A stretch of DNA of 64,000 nt from Pempheris klunzingeri. Lineage: Eukaryota; Chordata; Actinopteri; Acropomatiformes; Pempheridae. Position 1 is the first letter of the stretch, and every line of letters starts with the position of its first letter. The DNA lies in assembly GCF_042242105.1 (NCBI RefSeq), contig NC_092016.1, forward strand, positions 12,600,501 through 12,664,500. Reading direction: 5' to 3'. The position numbers were made by a program, and so were the translations under genes. This document shows positions 11,697-22,802 of this stretch, piece by piece. The notes under the pieces are model-generated. The model was not told where the DNA came from, ran no database searches, and was given only the letters and a program-made list of their open reading frames with translations.

Positions 11697-12347
11697 CTGA
11701 AAAAGATGACAGAGCGATTAACATTACACAGTCTTGATCAAATCTCACTGTAATCCTATCACTGAGTTGTCTCAGCTGATGCAAGAGGGCATGTTTGTTT
11801 TGTCTCAAGATATAATCACCTAAGCCACAATGGAGATGTCTTCCGAGCAGGAGCAGAGAAAGTTTATTCATTTAAGTTGCTAGTTTTGGTTCAACCGAGT
11901 CACACAAATCACTGCAACGGACTTTAGAATTTGATCAAAAGTAATTTCTTTCGCCATTTTCACACAATAGTTTATAGTAAAAAGGTTAGACACTGAAAAT
12001 CCTCTAACTCTTTCAAATCCTGTTTTCACTGCGACACACATCCTTAACAACCCCAAAGAGACACACCCTGGAAAAAGTGCTACTGTACTCCAGTCTGTGT
12101 GAAAACTGAGTACATTCACATGCACACAAGAGAAGAGGTTGGACAGCTCACACTGCAGGAATCCAAGGAAATCAATCTTACTTGACCAAAACTCAACTAA
12201 AGAAACAAAACATGTTTACACAGTATATACAGAAACTGTATGGAAATCATCTGTCATGACTGCCTTCAATCTTCCTGTAGTGTCAAGTTAATCTCAATTA
12301 CAATTTGAGCTAGTCCACATTAAAATGTATAATTACACTGAACTTAC

Positions 12348-12410
12348 CTAAGCTGTAAAAGCTGAGATGATGCAGAGATTTGTCCAGACGATGTTCAAGT
12401 GGAATGGGTG
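12348..12410 (-). other. anxa2: anxa2 non-coding first exon (5' UTR)
   Basis: A strong donor (TTAG then gtaagt) ends at 12348 on the minus strand. It is the only good donor between the coding start and the ice2 gene. The exon has no ATG leading into the coding frame. The 5' end is a guess, since no transcription start can be read. Confidence 0.5.
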
Positions 12411-12450
12411 TGAAGGTTTAACTTTTCAGGGTTTTCCCTTTCACCTCCCC

Positions 12451-12457
12451 TGACTCA
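12451..12457. promoter_or_regulatory. anxa2: AP-1-like site in presumed anxa2 promoter
   Basis: TGACTCA, the palindromic AP-1 core, lies about 40-100 bases upstream of the presumed first exon. A related half (atgactcc) lies at about 12482. No convincing TATA box was seen. Confidence 0.4.
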
Positions 12458-12681
12458 GTTTCCCTCCCCTTTTCATGCACTCATGACTCCACCCTGTTCC
12501 ACAAGTAGACATTAGAAGCACAAGCAGGGCCGAAGCTTTGTTGAGTTACTGGAGCGCTGTGCCTTCAGGAGAATTCTAAGATGATGTCTAATCTTAAATT
12601 CACACGGTCTAGACAACAGACGCTTGCAAACATAAGCATTACAGACAATAACCATACTCCCATATGAGAACTTTTCCAAAG

Positions 12682-12687
12682 TTTATT
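12682..12687 (-). terminator. ice2: ice2 polyadenylation signal
   Basis: AATAAA on the minus strand, 270 bases after the ice2 stop codon. The 3' UTR is thus about 12665-12956. Confidence 0.7.
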
Positions 12688-12835
12688 GTTGATCTGTTTT
12701 CACAAAACATTAGAATTGAAAAAATATATACAAAAATGTTTCTGAACAATATAAAAACATAAAGTAAAAGTGCTTCAGCATTCACATTTATATTTCAGAT
12801 CTCCTGTATGAAATCACAGACGTTGTCAGTGGTTC

Positions 12836-12863
12836 CTTTCCTTTCCTTTCCTTTCCTTTCCCT
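12836..12863. repeat. CTTTC pentanucleotide repeat in ice2 3' UTR
   Basis: About five and a half copies of CTTTC on the plus strand, so GAAAG repeats in the ice2 transcript between its stop and poly(A) signal. Confidence 0.85.
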
Positions 12864-12956
12864 TAACAGTACAGATCCAACTCCTCCTCTGACTCACCTA
12901 ACCTATGGTGTGCAATGATATGAATGACATGACATTAAATCTTTTGCCATGGGACT

Positions 12957-13109
12957 TTAAATGGACTTCTGAATGAGCTTTTTCATATACTTGTCACGCT
13001 TGGCCGCACGTTTGCTTTGTTTTTTCTTCGTGTTGCCTCTTGCATTAAAGTTGTTCTTTGACGGCCCGGCTCCACGATTGTTGAACTGCGATGACCCATC
13101 GTTCGCTGT
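12957..13109 (-). CDS. ice2: ice2 coding exon 15 (basic C-terminus)
   Basis: Acceptor taccag; encodes residues 899-948 and TAA. Rich in Lys/Arg (NTKKKQSKRAAKRDKYMKKL), probably nucleic-acid binding or a nuclear localisation signal (inference). Confidence 0.9.
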   Translation of the reverse strand, partial: TANDGSSQFNNRGAGPSKNNFNARGNTKKKQSKRAAKRDKYMKKLIQKSI

Positions 13110-16100
13110 CTGGTAGAATAAAGGACAGAAATAAAGTTCTATCTTTATTTAACTCAAATAATGTTTTTATTTGTCATTCTTAGAAGTACAAACATTTAGC
13201 GGCAAGTGTTGAATCCAAATGTCCAGTTGAAAACTTATTTCATTGAGAGTTGTTTTGTGTGTGTGTGTGTGGGGGGGGGGGGGGGGTTCCCACTGTTTGT
13301 GTAATGAAGGGTGTGGACTTCCGAAGCATTACCCAATAAACACTTCGTAATAGTTCCAGCAACCTTTCACCATTATTTTCTAATTGCCATTATTTGTTCC
13401 ACCATGACATTCATTGCCTTTCTAGTCTTTCATCACAGTTACAACAGCGACATAAATCAAGTACACACCTTGAAGATGGGTTTCACTGGGAAGGTGCAGG
13501 GGACATGGCTGTGTTTCTGGTGGAAGGGCAGGACCACAGCTGGATCAACAGGTATCCAGGGCACGAGGCCGGAAGCCGGGGGCTGTGGGACAGAGCTGTG
13601 GACCTGCTGCAGGTTGTATGCCCCCCGACTCACTTTCCCATTAGCCGCTTTTAATAAGGTCACAAATGGTTCCCTGGCCTTGTGCGCCATCAGGTACTGT
13701 CCTTCCTCTAACCTACAAAACCAAATTAAGTAATCGAGGATGTGTTAACGTGAAAAACCACACACTGAAACATGCTGTACCGTTCGCAGCGATTTCTTGT
13801 TTTCTTGCCAAGTGACTGGAATGTAGGTGAGCAAAGCCTTAAGAAAGCAGAAGGTGACGCGTCTATTGTGTGCCGTTGAGCAATCAGTTGTGTAATCCTC
13901 TTGTGCAAACCCGGGAATACAAACTAATGTCATATTTTTCACCCAAGGCCGTCAGATCTGACTGTACATAGGCAATTTCATCATCTTAAATACAGCGTGA
14001 ACACAGATGTGCCCAGACAACTCATGTGCAGACGTTGTCTAACTAAACAAGAGTTTAGAAGACAAAGATCAAACTTTTCTAAAAACTTAGACCAATCTAA
14101 AAATTGATTATTGACATACACATATTTAATATGTAAATGCATTAAATCAAAAGATGTAAAGGAAGCCTGGGCGAACATTCTTTCTGTAAAAAGCTCAACA
14201 CTAATAATCTACAAACAAAACTGAGATAATTCATGTCGTCAACAACTCACCCAGTTAGCTTTTTCAGGAGGTGGTGCAGTATATTCAGTGACTTGGATGG
14301 CCTGTGGATGGAAAAGAGAGATCATCGAGCCCGCCTACTTTGGTGGGGATCTAGATGTCAACAGTAACTCTGATGACAAAACCAGAGGGGTTGATAGCTA
14401 CTGTTGATGAGCAGGCTTGGATTATTGATAATCTGACTGGATCTCGAGATGACAGCCACTTAAGTGACATAACCATACAGTGGTGATAAGGTTCAGGCCA
14501 ATCTTGTGCACACATCTGTTGTAACGACACTCACTTGAACCCACAGGAGATGTTCTGTTTCCAGTCATCAGGCAGCTTCCTCAGCACAGCTACTTTTGAT
14601 GTGTGGGCATTGATGTGAGCTACAGATACAGAAAGGGAGGGTGAGAGATACATGAAAAAGACCAAGAGCTAATGAGCGTGCACATCAAGCACTCCACTTG
14701 ATCATCAATGCCATTCCTAGTGCTTACAAACGTAATTAGTCTGTGATGATTTCCAGCATTGTTACAAGCTTGAGTGGGTGGTAAGAAAAGCTTGTTGCTC
14801 CTGTCTCCTTTCCTACCTCCCACACCAGCTTGTAATGCCTGCTCATTTTAACAGAGCCTTCCTTCAGTTATGGACTGTTTTAGACTCTGCAAACGCAGCC
14901 ATAAATACACAATTGTGGAATGCCACATGATAAACCACATGATGGACTATGAAGCACTAAGCAAAGAAGGAAGTCTTCTGTGGCTGGTTCAAAATGCCAT
15001 TAAGTGGGAGATATTCTATATTGTCTCACATAGCTTGAATGCTATCACTGTTCTCTCACTGGCTATCACTTTCTTATGCACTTTCTTATTATTAAACTGA
15101 AACGTTCTCTTCTAAATTATCTTGGGTCTCAGACGCCCGACACAGAGTTACGTCCACTTTTTTGCAAAGCTATTTATAGCAGTGAAGCTGATTATAAGGG
15201 AGCCAGTAGACAAGCTGGTTTTGCTGACAGTAATGCTGATGACCCTGCCCAGTATGTCAACTATGCTAACAGGAGTATAATTTAGAGGCTGCTTTTTTCT
15301 AAAGCTCTACATTAGACAGAAAAAAAATCTTTACGCTGGGAAGACATGTATATTCCCAGGCAACAAATCAATGAACCTGGTACAAAAAAAAGGATGGAGT
15401 CTTCCTCTGAGGTACCAGGTAAGCAGCACATGTAAGTGGACAAATACCCATTGAGGGAATTTAACCGAAGTTCAAGACAACATTTAGCTGAGCTCTGCAC
15501 ACCGCATTCTTTGTAATTCCCCACAATCAAGTGTGGCTGTAGTTATGGCAACAAAATAAACTCAATCACTACACAGTCACAGGAGGACGGTGAGTCATCG
15601 GACGACTATTCCATTGGTTAGTGGGAGGATCTGCCATGTGGACATTACTGAATCCTATGAGGGAGGGAGAAGAGGAAATCCTCTTTCTTCATCCACTTAT
15701 ATGTTTCTTTGGCTATTTTCTTGGCAATTGCGTTGGAAAATGAAAGACTAAACAGGGATACTCCACATTACACTTGAACTGAGAGCAATTTGGGTACATT
15801 TCTGTCTTGGTTTACATTGAATTTAGGAGGAAATAGAAGAAGAAACGGCAGGTAAAAGCGCTAAAAAGTTTTACCTATGTAGGATACAGTGCTGGAGTGG
15901 AGCATTGTCTCAGTCCACAGCTGGCAAGCCTCACTGCTGGTCAGACACTCAACACCATAACACAATTGGTACTCCAGCTTGGGTAAGACATGCACTGGCA
16001 CAAACTATTGGGGCAGTAAACAAAAGGACAGAAAGAGGGCTGTTAGATATACTCATTTTATGATTTAATATGTGACATGAAAAACTGGAGGCTGTGTATA

Positions 16101-19100
16101 GTACAATATGTATACCTGGTTTTGGTTGCCTCCTACTTTTCTGGTATGGGTCAGTGAGACAGAGCTGCGCACCATGAGCAGCAAATCTTGCAGACTGTAG
16201 AGTTTGTAGAACAGGTTGCCTTCCTCTGGAGCCTTGTAGTCTTGTTCATCTTCTGCACCAGCCTGCAGGTCCAGTGACAGTATTTCTACACGTGGGGCAA
16301 TAACGTACCATATGTTAATTGAGCACATAGACAGAACATGTATCAACAGAAGGAAAATCAATTTGACACCAACTTTTGTGCTCTGTAGCAGTAGTCTTGA
16401 CCACTGGTGCAGATTCCTGAGGGGCAGCATAGATCTCTCCATCCTGGTTCTTGTTCTTCTCCAAATATGAAGACACACAGGGCTTAACCAGAGACACAGG
16501 TTGGGAGTGAACTGAAGCTGCCGTACATCGGGTGGGTGAGTTGGCCTCCTGTGACAGCGTGGAGGATTTGGCCGTGTCACTGGCGGAGTTGAACATGGCT
16601 GTCTGCATGCGCAGTATCTCACCCAGCTGATCGCCAGATACCTTGTCTCTTTTGATTTGTCGCCTCTGTTTTGTAAGTTTTTGAGGGGAAGATGAGTCTA
16701 AATTCATAGATACAGTCTCAGACACAGTGGTGGTTGCAGAGCATGGTGTGGTCTTAGGTGTAGGTTGTGTTATAGGTTTTGCAGATGGAGACACAGTGTC
16801 ATCAATGACCAGCTTCTCATCATCCGAGTCTCCTGTAAATGCTTGGTCTTCGTTGCTTTCCTGAGCAGAGTCTGGTCTCATTTGTTTAGTTTTTGGTTCG
16901 ATGGACTCACTCCGAACTGGTTGAGTTGTCTTCTCTGCTATGGGATCGTCCATATCTGTCAATGAGGTGTTCATCTCTTCTTGTGAAGTGCTGCTAGTGT
17001 TTATAAGATGCTCACTGGACCTTTTAGTCTTAATTATGTTTGGGGAACCTGCAACTTTTTTACTTTTTTCACACACATCCTGCTCACTCTGCGTCTTCTG
17101 CATCTTGGAGGTTTTAACGGGCGTCTCTCCAAATGTCTCCAGGTCAGTAAGGTCCACCTCAAAGTCAAGACCATTGTTGTCAAGAGACACTACATTTCTT
17201 TGTGAATTCTCCTGATACAGAAACAGAAAACAAAGAATCATTGTTCAGATGAAATAAGGCCATGTACATGATGCCATATGTATATGTGCACCGACATACC
17301 GGTGAGAGTTGCTGCTCGTTTGCAGGACACTCCGTCATCAGATGAAACACATTTTTACTTCCATTCTTCTTGATGGAAAGCTTCAGACTCTCAGAGTGGT
17401 AGATATGACTCCTCTCTCTCACTGTTATTTCAGTCTTCAGAAGAGGTGACTCTATGTACACAGTCTTTTTCTGACCGCTGCCTGTAAACAAGACAAGGCG
17501 GTAAGACATGAGTTAAAGGATGTGTGAAACAGTGCCACCATAAGGCCATTCAATATCAATACGCACAGTGATTTATCTTCAATTTCTTCACTGCTACATA
17601 CTGTATTTCTTTCACACATGATTAAAAAAGGCTCAACCCTCAAAGACAGATTTACATGATTAATTTGTAAAATCTTTACATGTACTGCCAATGTGAGACT
17701 CTTTTTAGCTATCAGTGTAATAACCTTATGTCATATTATATGTGCATGACAGGTATATGAAAGTCAATAGCAACACAAAAAGGAGATAAAAAAGTGTGGG
17801 GGGGGGCTAGGCATGTTTTAATCTTAAACATTTTACCCATTGGAGGGAAAGCCTAATTAAACTAACTTCCACCATAACAGCTCGAGTGTCTGAATGATGG
17901 TTCTGTACCTTTTGCTGGGTTTAATTTGACGAACACAGGCAGCTCCCATTGCTCTCCAAAGTCAGGGCCATGGTTGTCGAGCAGCCTGAGCAGGGCATCT
18001 CGAGTCAGACACACGTGAGGCTCATAATGAGCACACAGGTTCTCAGCATTACTATCACTGCTGATTGTCTATAGAGGAAAAACAAGACCAGGTCACGCTA
18101 CCAGAGAATCTACTGCATCACTTAAATGAACACAGGTAACTACACAACTTTCTACAATTAACTGGACTATGACGGTACTGTGTGTAACTGGGATCTTTCA
18201 GACACACAATTAGCACTGGTTTTGCTGAGCAAGACATGAACACCCTCTGGTGTCTTTTATGAAAACTGCAAGAGCTGGAATGGAGTTACAATAGACCTGC
18301 GGACATAAATCCCATTCTAGCAGTAAAACATCTCTGTGACTTACTTTATTGAAGTAATTAAAAAAGTGAGACAATTGCTTACAGCGTGCATGTCCTTAGC
18401 TTTTTTAGCTGGAGGATTCTCTGATGAAACACTCTGATAATCCGATGCAAGCTGTGCATCAGCAGGCACTATCTTGTGGTCTGTAACATCCACATTGCCC
18501 TGGAGAAATAAGGGGTACAAATATGGAAATAGAGGAAGTGAATCACCAGAAGACTGCAATACAACACTCAAAGTTGAAAGGTTGAATAGAAAACTGGACA
18601 ATGGCATTCATGAGCAGCCCAAATGTATGAAGTCGAGTTGCTCCTTCAAAAGATCATTACCATGACCAGCAGCTGTTTTTCAAAGGTTATCGTCAGCTCT
18701 GGGTTGAATGTTCCCCCTGTTAAACTAGTCATCTCATGGATCTGGTAAAGCTGAGGAAATTTCTTTATGCACTCCAAACAGCCCCTGAAGAAATCCTGAA
18801 AAACAAATTAGGGCCCTATGCTTTAACACATCTCACAGGGCTGATGATGGGTAAAATCCTTGTAGTATCAGTACCTCTGAATATTGCACAGCTCCCTGTG
18901 ATATGAAGTTGTAGTCGTCAGCACATATTTTGGCCACATCGTGCAGGTACCTCATGAACTCCATCACTTCATTGTTTACTCGTGCATTCAAGCTCTGAAA
19001 AATTAGAGATCGTTTGAAGAGGCGATGCAACAAGGACTGACACAATTTGCGTCCCATTAAAGGGTAGAGATTAAAGAATGATGGTACCTCTGAAAGATCC

Positions 19101-21323
19101 CTTGTTTTCTTACTCATCAAAATGCCAAGATATGCCTGCTGCTGTTTGCTGGACAGACTGGACAAACAGGGGTAGGGCAGTCTGGGTTCAGGAAAAGCAA
19201 CATCTTCCTCATTCTCAACCTGCTTTAGCTTTGCTCTTGATTTTTCGGTATCCTTACGTTCTTCTGTGTCCTCTGCAGCATTGTCCGCATATACATCATC
19301 ACCATCACAGCTGTCCCAACAGGACTTTGCTTTGCTGATGCAACTGTTGTCTTTAAAGTCTGCAGCTTTTGAGCACGAGGCTTTTCTAGCCTCAACATCA
19401 CACTCCCGTTTTATGTTGGCATCCTCTACAGGACTTTGGGAAGGAGAAAAAAAAAAGGAAGTAAAAAGAATATGTAAGATAAACACTCACTAGTTAGCCT
19501 TCAAAAACTCACTAAATGATGAATTGATTGTTAATGTATTGACATACCTTTGAAGAAAGGCCCACAGTTCTCTGATATTAGGTGCAAGTGAATATTTGTC
19601 ATAGAGATCTCTGGTAAAGAACGGAGCCTCAGGGACTGGAAGGTCCTCCCTTAAATTGAAAGGAGTATGTATGTATGATATTAGAGCGCCTTTGTTGTAC
19701 CCAAACATGCATAAAAGTTTTGGCATTGGCCTGCTTTTGTACAGGGACAGACTTACATTTCTTTTGACATGCAAGACAGAAGAACTTAATTGGTAGCTGC
19801 TGTAGTCTAGTGCACACTATAATTGACCATTACTCTATGTAATGGATGACTCAGGTGTAGCAGCACTCTGTTTTGTTTTCCAAAATATACCACTACTAAG
19901 TTTAAAGTCAAAAGAAATGAGTTTGACATGAGATGAATCTTCAGAAGTCAGCAACTCAATTTCAAAGATTCACTGTAAAAAAAAAAGAGAAAGTATTCCC
20001 ACATTGATCTATTGACAACGTTGCCATTAGAGTCTCAAAAACTCAAACATTTTAGCTACTACAACATTAACAACAGCAATTATCTAAACTTCCAGAAGAC
20101 ATAATGTCACTCAATAATAATAACATTACACAGTGGTAAAGAATTGTTTTGTGCAATATAACATTATTTTAGGGGAAATTATATCACATCACATAGGTAT
20201 TATGTGTCTCCATTTAACTAACCAAACACAAATCAAAAGAAAAGAAAATCAAATAAATAAATCATATTTTGCTCTCATTTATTTTATAATAGATAAGCAT
20301 CCAGCAAGTATGATCTAATATTACATTAATTACGTAAATTTTGAATAATTAGTGTGATTTGAAATCTTTCTGATCATGCTGACATTTTAACTTGAGCTTA
20401 ATCATTGACCAACATTATATCTGTACTGAGCTGACACCATTTAAATGTGTGTGATGTTGTTAGTTTCTACTTAATTTGATTACATGTTTGTGTTCATCTT
20501 ATTGAAATACAGCAAAAATGTAACTGTTCACATGTTGTGCCTTGTGATAATGCCAATCGTGTTATGTTTTGTATAAATAAATGCGGATGTTTCTGTATTT
20601 TTAGTGATACTGCGATCAAATTCACCTCACAGCTGCACAGGATGACTCCCTGCTATATTTTCACACTGTCCGTGATGAATGGAGTGACATTATACAACCA
20701 AGCACAAGCATGTCAGCACTAACGTGTGTCTGTCTGCTGCTGCTGCTGCTGCTACACAGACAGAACACAGACATTACGTTTAACTTCCCGTGTTAGCCTT
20801 CAAAATACAAGCTAATGTTAACGTTATCGCAACGCCATTAAAATCCAATTTAATCACAGTCAACACCAACAGTAACATTATTGTTTAGCTGGTCCAAGTA
20901 GGATATTTACGTGGCTTAAAATAGTGAGAAAACGATATAAAAACAGTCCAAAAACAAACTTTTAGTTAACTTCCTGTCTCATTATAATGACTTGACTGTA
21001 AGCTACTTTTAGCTTTGTGTACATCTCTCGTTTATCATTAATGTAAAAAATTAGAGTTAAACATTAACAACGAATAATGACACAAAACCTGTGACATAAT
21101 GGTGATAAGTGCACTTTTGTTGTACAAGAAGCCAGAATTTGGTTAGCAAGGTTACCGTTAGCCGTCAGTCACAACACAACTCGTAGTATGCTACCTAGCT
21201 TGTTAGCTAACATTAGCTAGCCATGCGGTTGGTGAGTTGAGATGCCAGGTGAGTTGTAATCATGCCTCTGGGACATTCTACAAAATATTGCAGTGAAAAT
21301 AATACGTACCATATCAGCTCCAT
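12957..21323 (-). CDS. ice2: Ice2 / Narg2, little elongation complex subunit 2 (15 coding exons, about 948 aa)
   Basis: Nuclear subunit of the little elongation complex (with ELL, ICE1 and ZC3H8), which promotes RNA polymerase II and III transcription of small nuclear RNA genes. Joined exons: 21323-21310, 19649-19548, 19433-19088, 18994-18875, 18795-18661, 18499-18383, 18068-17909, 17481-17300, 17211-16374, 16285-16116, 16004-15875, 14619-14535, 14301-14251, 13712-13469, 13109-12957. They sum to 2847 bases in consistent phase; human ICE2 is about 980 residues. Recognisable blocks: the N-terminal FFTRDLYDKYSLAPNIREL segment; EVMEFMRYLHDVAKICADDY; LTRDALLRLLDNHGPDFGEQ; a long acidic, low-complexity middle (exon 9); the C-terminal NARG2_C region with EEGNLFYKLYSLQDLLLMVR, CQLWTETMLHSS and VPWIPVDPAVVLPFH; and a basic tail ending KKLIQKSI. 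The 3' junction of exon 9 is the least certain. The start was chosen because MELIW joins in phase onto exon 2. Confidence 0.93.
13255..13286 (+). repeat. GT repeat followed by a 16-G run
   Basis: A short (GT)n tract runs directly into 16 consecutive G at 13271-13286, in the intron between ice2 coding exons 14 and 15. On the ice2 sense strand it is AC and poly-C. Confidence 0.9.
13469..13712 (-). CDS. ice2: ice2 coding exon 14 (NARG2_C)
   Basis: 244 bases, residues 817-898. Contains GAYNLQQVHSSVPQPPASG, VPWIPVDPAVVLPFHQKHS and VPCTFPVKPIFK, the best conserved part of the ICE2 C-terminal domain. Acceptor tttgtag, donor gtgtgt. Confidence 0.92.
14251..14301 (-). CDS. ice2: ice2 coding exon 13
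   Basis: 51 bases, residues 800-817 (PSKSLNILHHLLKKLTG), matching the helical segment before the NARG2_C core. Acceptor ccacag, donor gtgagt; phase fits both neighbours. Confidence 0.88.
14535..14619 (-). CDS. ice2: ice2 coding exon 12
   Basis: 85 bases, residues 772-800, starting HINAHTSKVAVLRKL. Acceptor tctgtag, donor gtgagt. Confidence 0.88.
15875..16004 (-). CDS. ice2: ice2 coding exon 11
   Basis: 130 bases, residues 729-772, including FVPVHVLPKLEYQLCYGVEC and EACQLWTETMLHSS, a strongly conserved ICE2 block. Acceptor caatag, donor gtaaaa. Confidence 0.92.
16116..16285 (-). CDS. ice2: ice2 coding exon 10
   Basis: 170 bases, residues 672-728, including APEEGNLFYKLYSLQDLLLM, the signature opening of the ICE2 C-terminal domain. 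Donor gtatac is clear. The acceptor (gtgtag) is favoured by phase; an internal cag at about 16264 is an alternative. Confidence 0.85.
16374..17211 (-). CDS. ice2: ice2 coding exon 9 (large disordered middle)
   Basis: 838 bases, residues 393-672, one uninterrupted frame. It starts ENSQRNVVSLDNNGLDFEVD and continues with Ser/Thr/Asp/Glu-rich sequence, including GDSDDEKLVIDDTVSP and DQLGEILRMQTAMFN, matching the acidic and GEILKMQ regions of human ICE2. Acceptor tatcag is strong. The donor chosen (A then gttggt) is weak and is fixed mainly by reading phase. Confidence 0.85.
17300..17481 (-). CDS. ice2: ice2 coding exon 8
   Basis: 182 bases, residues 332-392, including VYIESPLLKTEITVRERS, similar to the INSPLPQKKMTMRERN segment of human ICE2. 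Acceptor tttacag, donor gtatgt. Confidence 0.9.
17909..18068 (-). CDS. ice2: ice2 coding exon 7
   Basis: 160 bases, residues 279-332. Contains HVCLTRDALLRLLDNHGPDF then EQWELPVFVKLNP, one of the clearest ICE2 signatures. Acceptor ctatag, donor gtacag. Confidence 0.93.
18383..18499 (-). CDS. ice2: ice2 coding exon 6
   Basis: 117 bases, residues 240-278, GNVDVTDHKIVPADAQ to AKDMHA. Low conservation but open, in phase, and flanked by ctccag and gtaagc. Confidence 0.85.
18661..18795 (-). CDS. ice2: ice2 coding exon 5
   Basis: 135 bases, residues 195-239. Contains CLECIKKFPQLYQIHEMTSL and FEKQLLVM, aligned with the YTLHEVTSLMG region of human ICE2. Acceptor ttttcag, donor gtaatg. Confidence 0.92.
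18875..18994 (-). CDS. ice2: ice2 coding exon 4
   Basis: 120 bases, residues 155-194, including NNEVMEFMRYLHDVAKICAD, the conserved N-terminal helical block. Acceptor ttttcag, donor gtactg. Confidence 0.92.
19088..19433 (-). CDS. ice2: ice2 coding exon 3
   Basis: 346 bases, residues 39-154. A variable acidic stretch (DGDDVYADNAAEDTEERKD) is followed by EPRLPYPCLSSLSSKQQQAY, the motif matching PKPRVPYPRFSRFSQREQRSY in human. Acceptor ccaaag after a T-rich tract, donor gtacca. Confidence 0.9.
19548..19649 (-). CDS. ice2: ice2 coding exon 2
   Basis: 102 bases, residues 5-39, including FFTRDLYDKYSLAPNIRELW, matching FFSRENYKDHSMAPSLKEL in human. Acceptor atttaag, donor gtatgt. Confidence 0.9.
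19650..21309 (-). other. ice2: ice2 first intron
   Basis: About 1.7 kb of AT-rich intronic DNA without exon-like frames. It contains a short CTG run (20735-20753). No mobile element was recognised. Confidence 0.75.
20735..20753. repeat. Short CTG repeat
   Basis: About six CTG units in the ice2 first intron. Confidence 0.85.
21310..21323 (-). CDS. ice2: ice2 coding exon 1 (start codon)
   Basis: Only 14 coding bases: ATG at 21323-21321 in good context (G at -3 and +4), encoding MELI and the first two bases of Trp, then donor gtacgt. Phase matches exon 2 exactly. The 5' UTR extends to an unknown point at about 21.5 kb. Confidence 0.8.
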
Positions 21324-21540
21324 CACTGTCACTATCTATCGTTCCGCAGGAAAGACAGCATTTGTAAGCTACTGTGGACAAGTCCGTTAGCGTTAGCCAG
21401 CTAGCAAACATTTGACAGGTGACTTTCTTCGCCTGGTGAAAATATGTTGACGTTAAAGCGCTTTGTGTACTTTGCTGCCCCCATCCGGACATCAGCTGAT
21501 CTGCCCATCTTCTGTGCATTTGAATACAGGTACTTCAAAC
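21324..21540 (-). other. ice2: ice2 5' UTR with possible overlapping uORF
   Basis: An upstream ATG at 21519-21517 opens a different frame that stays open to the splice donor and would end at a TGA a few codons into exon 2, overlapping the true start. It matters only if transcription begins upstream of 21519, which cannot be read here. Confidence 0.35.
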
Positions 21541-22802
21541 AACTGAACTATTCTGTGCAGCCTGACTTTGGTGTTCAGTAACCCCCAGGAAGAGAAGTAA
21601 TCACATCCCTTTGTGTTCCCACCGACACCACGAGACTGCAGTGTCTTAGTGCGGCCTGGATACAATTATTCTCTTTACTCAAAGTTGTGAAGGCCTTTGT
21701 CCAGCACTATTAGATTAGAAAAATACTGTTTCCTTTTAACTGCTAAACAAACAATTCCCTTATGCCGTGCCTGATTGAGACCTCTGCATAAATCCTTATT
21801 ATAACCTTATTACCTCAGCTGAGGGTTTGTAAAAAGTAAATACATTTGGAGATGTGATCTGTAGCTCCAGTGAGGATGCTCTCCAGGCAGACCTACCTGG
21901 ATCTCATGCATTTTCCACTCTTACTGATACTAATTATCCCCATCTGGCTCAGGCACCTTTTTCTTTTGGTAAATTCTATTGAAAAATATCGAAATGTAAT
22001 GCTCTAGAAATAGCTATATGATCATCATCTGGATTATCTGGACACAACTAGCTCAAATACTCCCACTGATGGCACTAAAATGGGAAGAATGTTTCCTTCT
22101 TGCACTAGTCTAACGATGAAATGATGACACCTTATATTTTAAATAGATGATATGGACATTATTTCACAACTTTATCACATTGCATTGGAAAATGAGGTGA
22201 AAAAATATTGCATCCCTGCAGCAAAATTGAGTCATTCATTAAAATAATTGACCTGTTTCCCAAAAATGTTAGGACCTACAGAACTACAGCCTGTTACGTA
22301 CAATTTGGCAAGTTTATGTAATGTGTTTTAAAATCGCTGAGAGTGGTCTTTCTTTTTACTTTTTAAAGTTTCCACATTTGTATCATAGTTCTCATTATCA
22401 CGTGTTTTAATACAGTTCAATGCTATAAATTGTTAGATTGACTGGGATTCTGTTTTAAGGGAGATTTTAGATGTTCCTAAACAAATTGTTAAATCTTATA
22501 CATTATCTTATATATTATCTTGTTTAATCTTGTAAAAAGAACATTCATCTCTGAATTGATTGATATAAGTGTTCACCACTAAAATTCCTTTTATAATGTT
22601 AAGTAGATAGCATATTATGTTATGTGGGTAAAAATGTCCTGGACTGGCATAGCCATTTTTTAGTGTAATTCAAAATAATTAGTTATCAGGCCTGAAAAAT
22701 ATGCAATTTGATAAATGTATAAAATGTTTGAGAGTGAGCTAGAAAGAGACAACAGAGACAGATAAAGAGTCAGGAAATAAAAGCCCATTACAAGCGGTAA
22801 AT
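21541..22802. other. Intergenic DNA between ice2 and rora
   Basis: AT-rich sequence with no exon-like frame. Its left edge presumably holds the ice2 promoter; I see no TATA box or other decisive element. The right edge is set by the presumed rora poly(A) signal. Confidence 0.6.

Noticed and set aside
16065..16622. 185-codon minus-strand frame
   Set aside because: Only its C-terminal part (ice2 exon 10) is coding; the rest is an out-of-frame reading of exon 9 and an intron.
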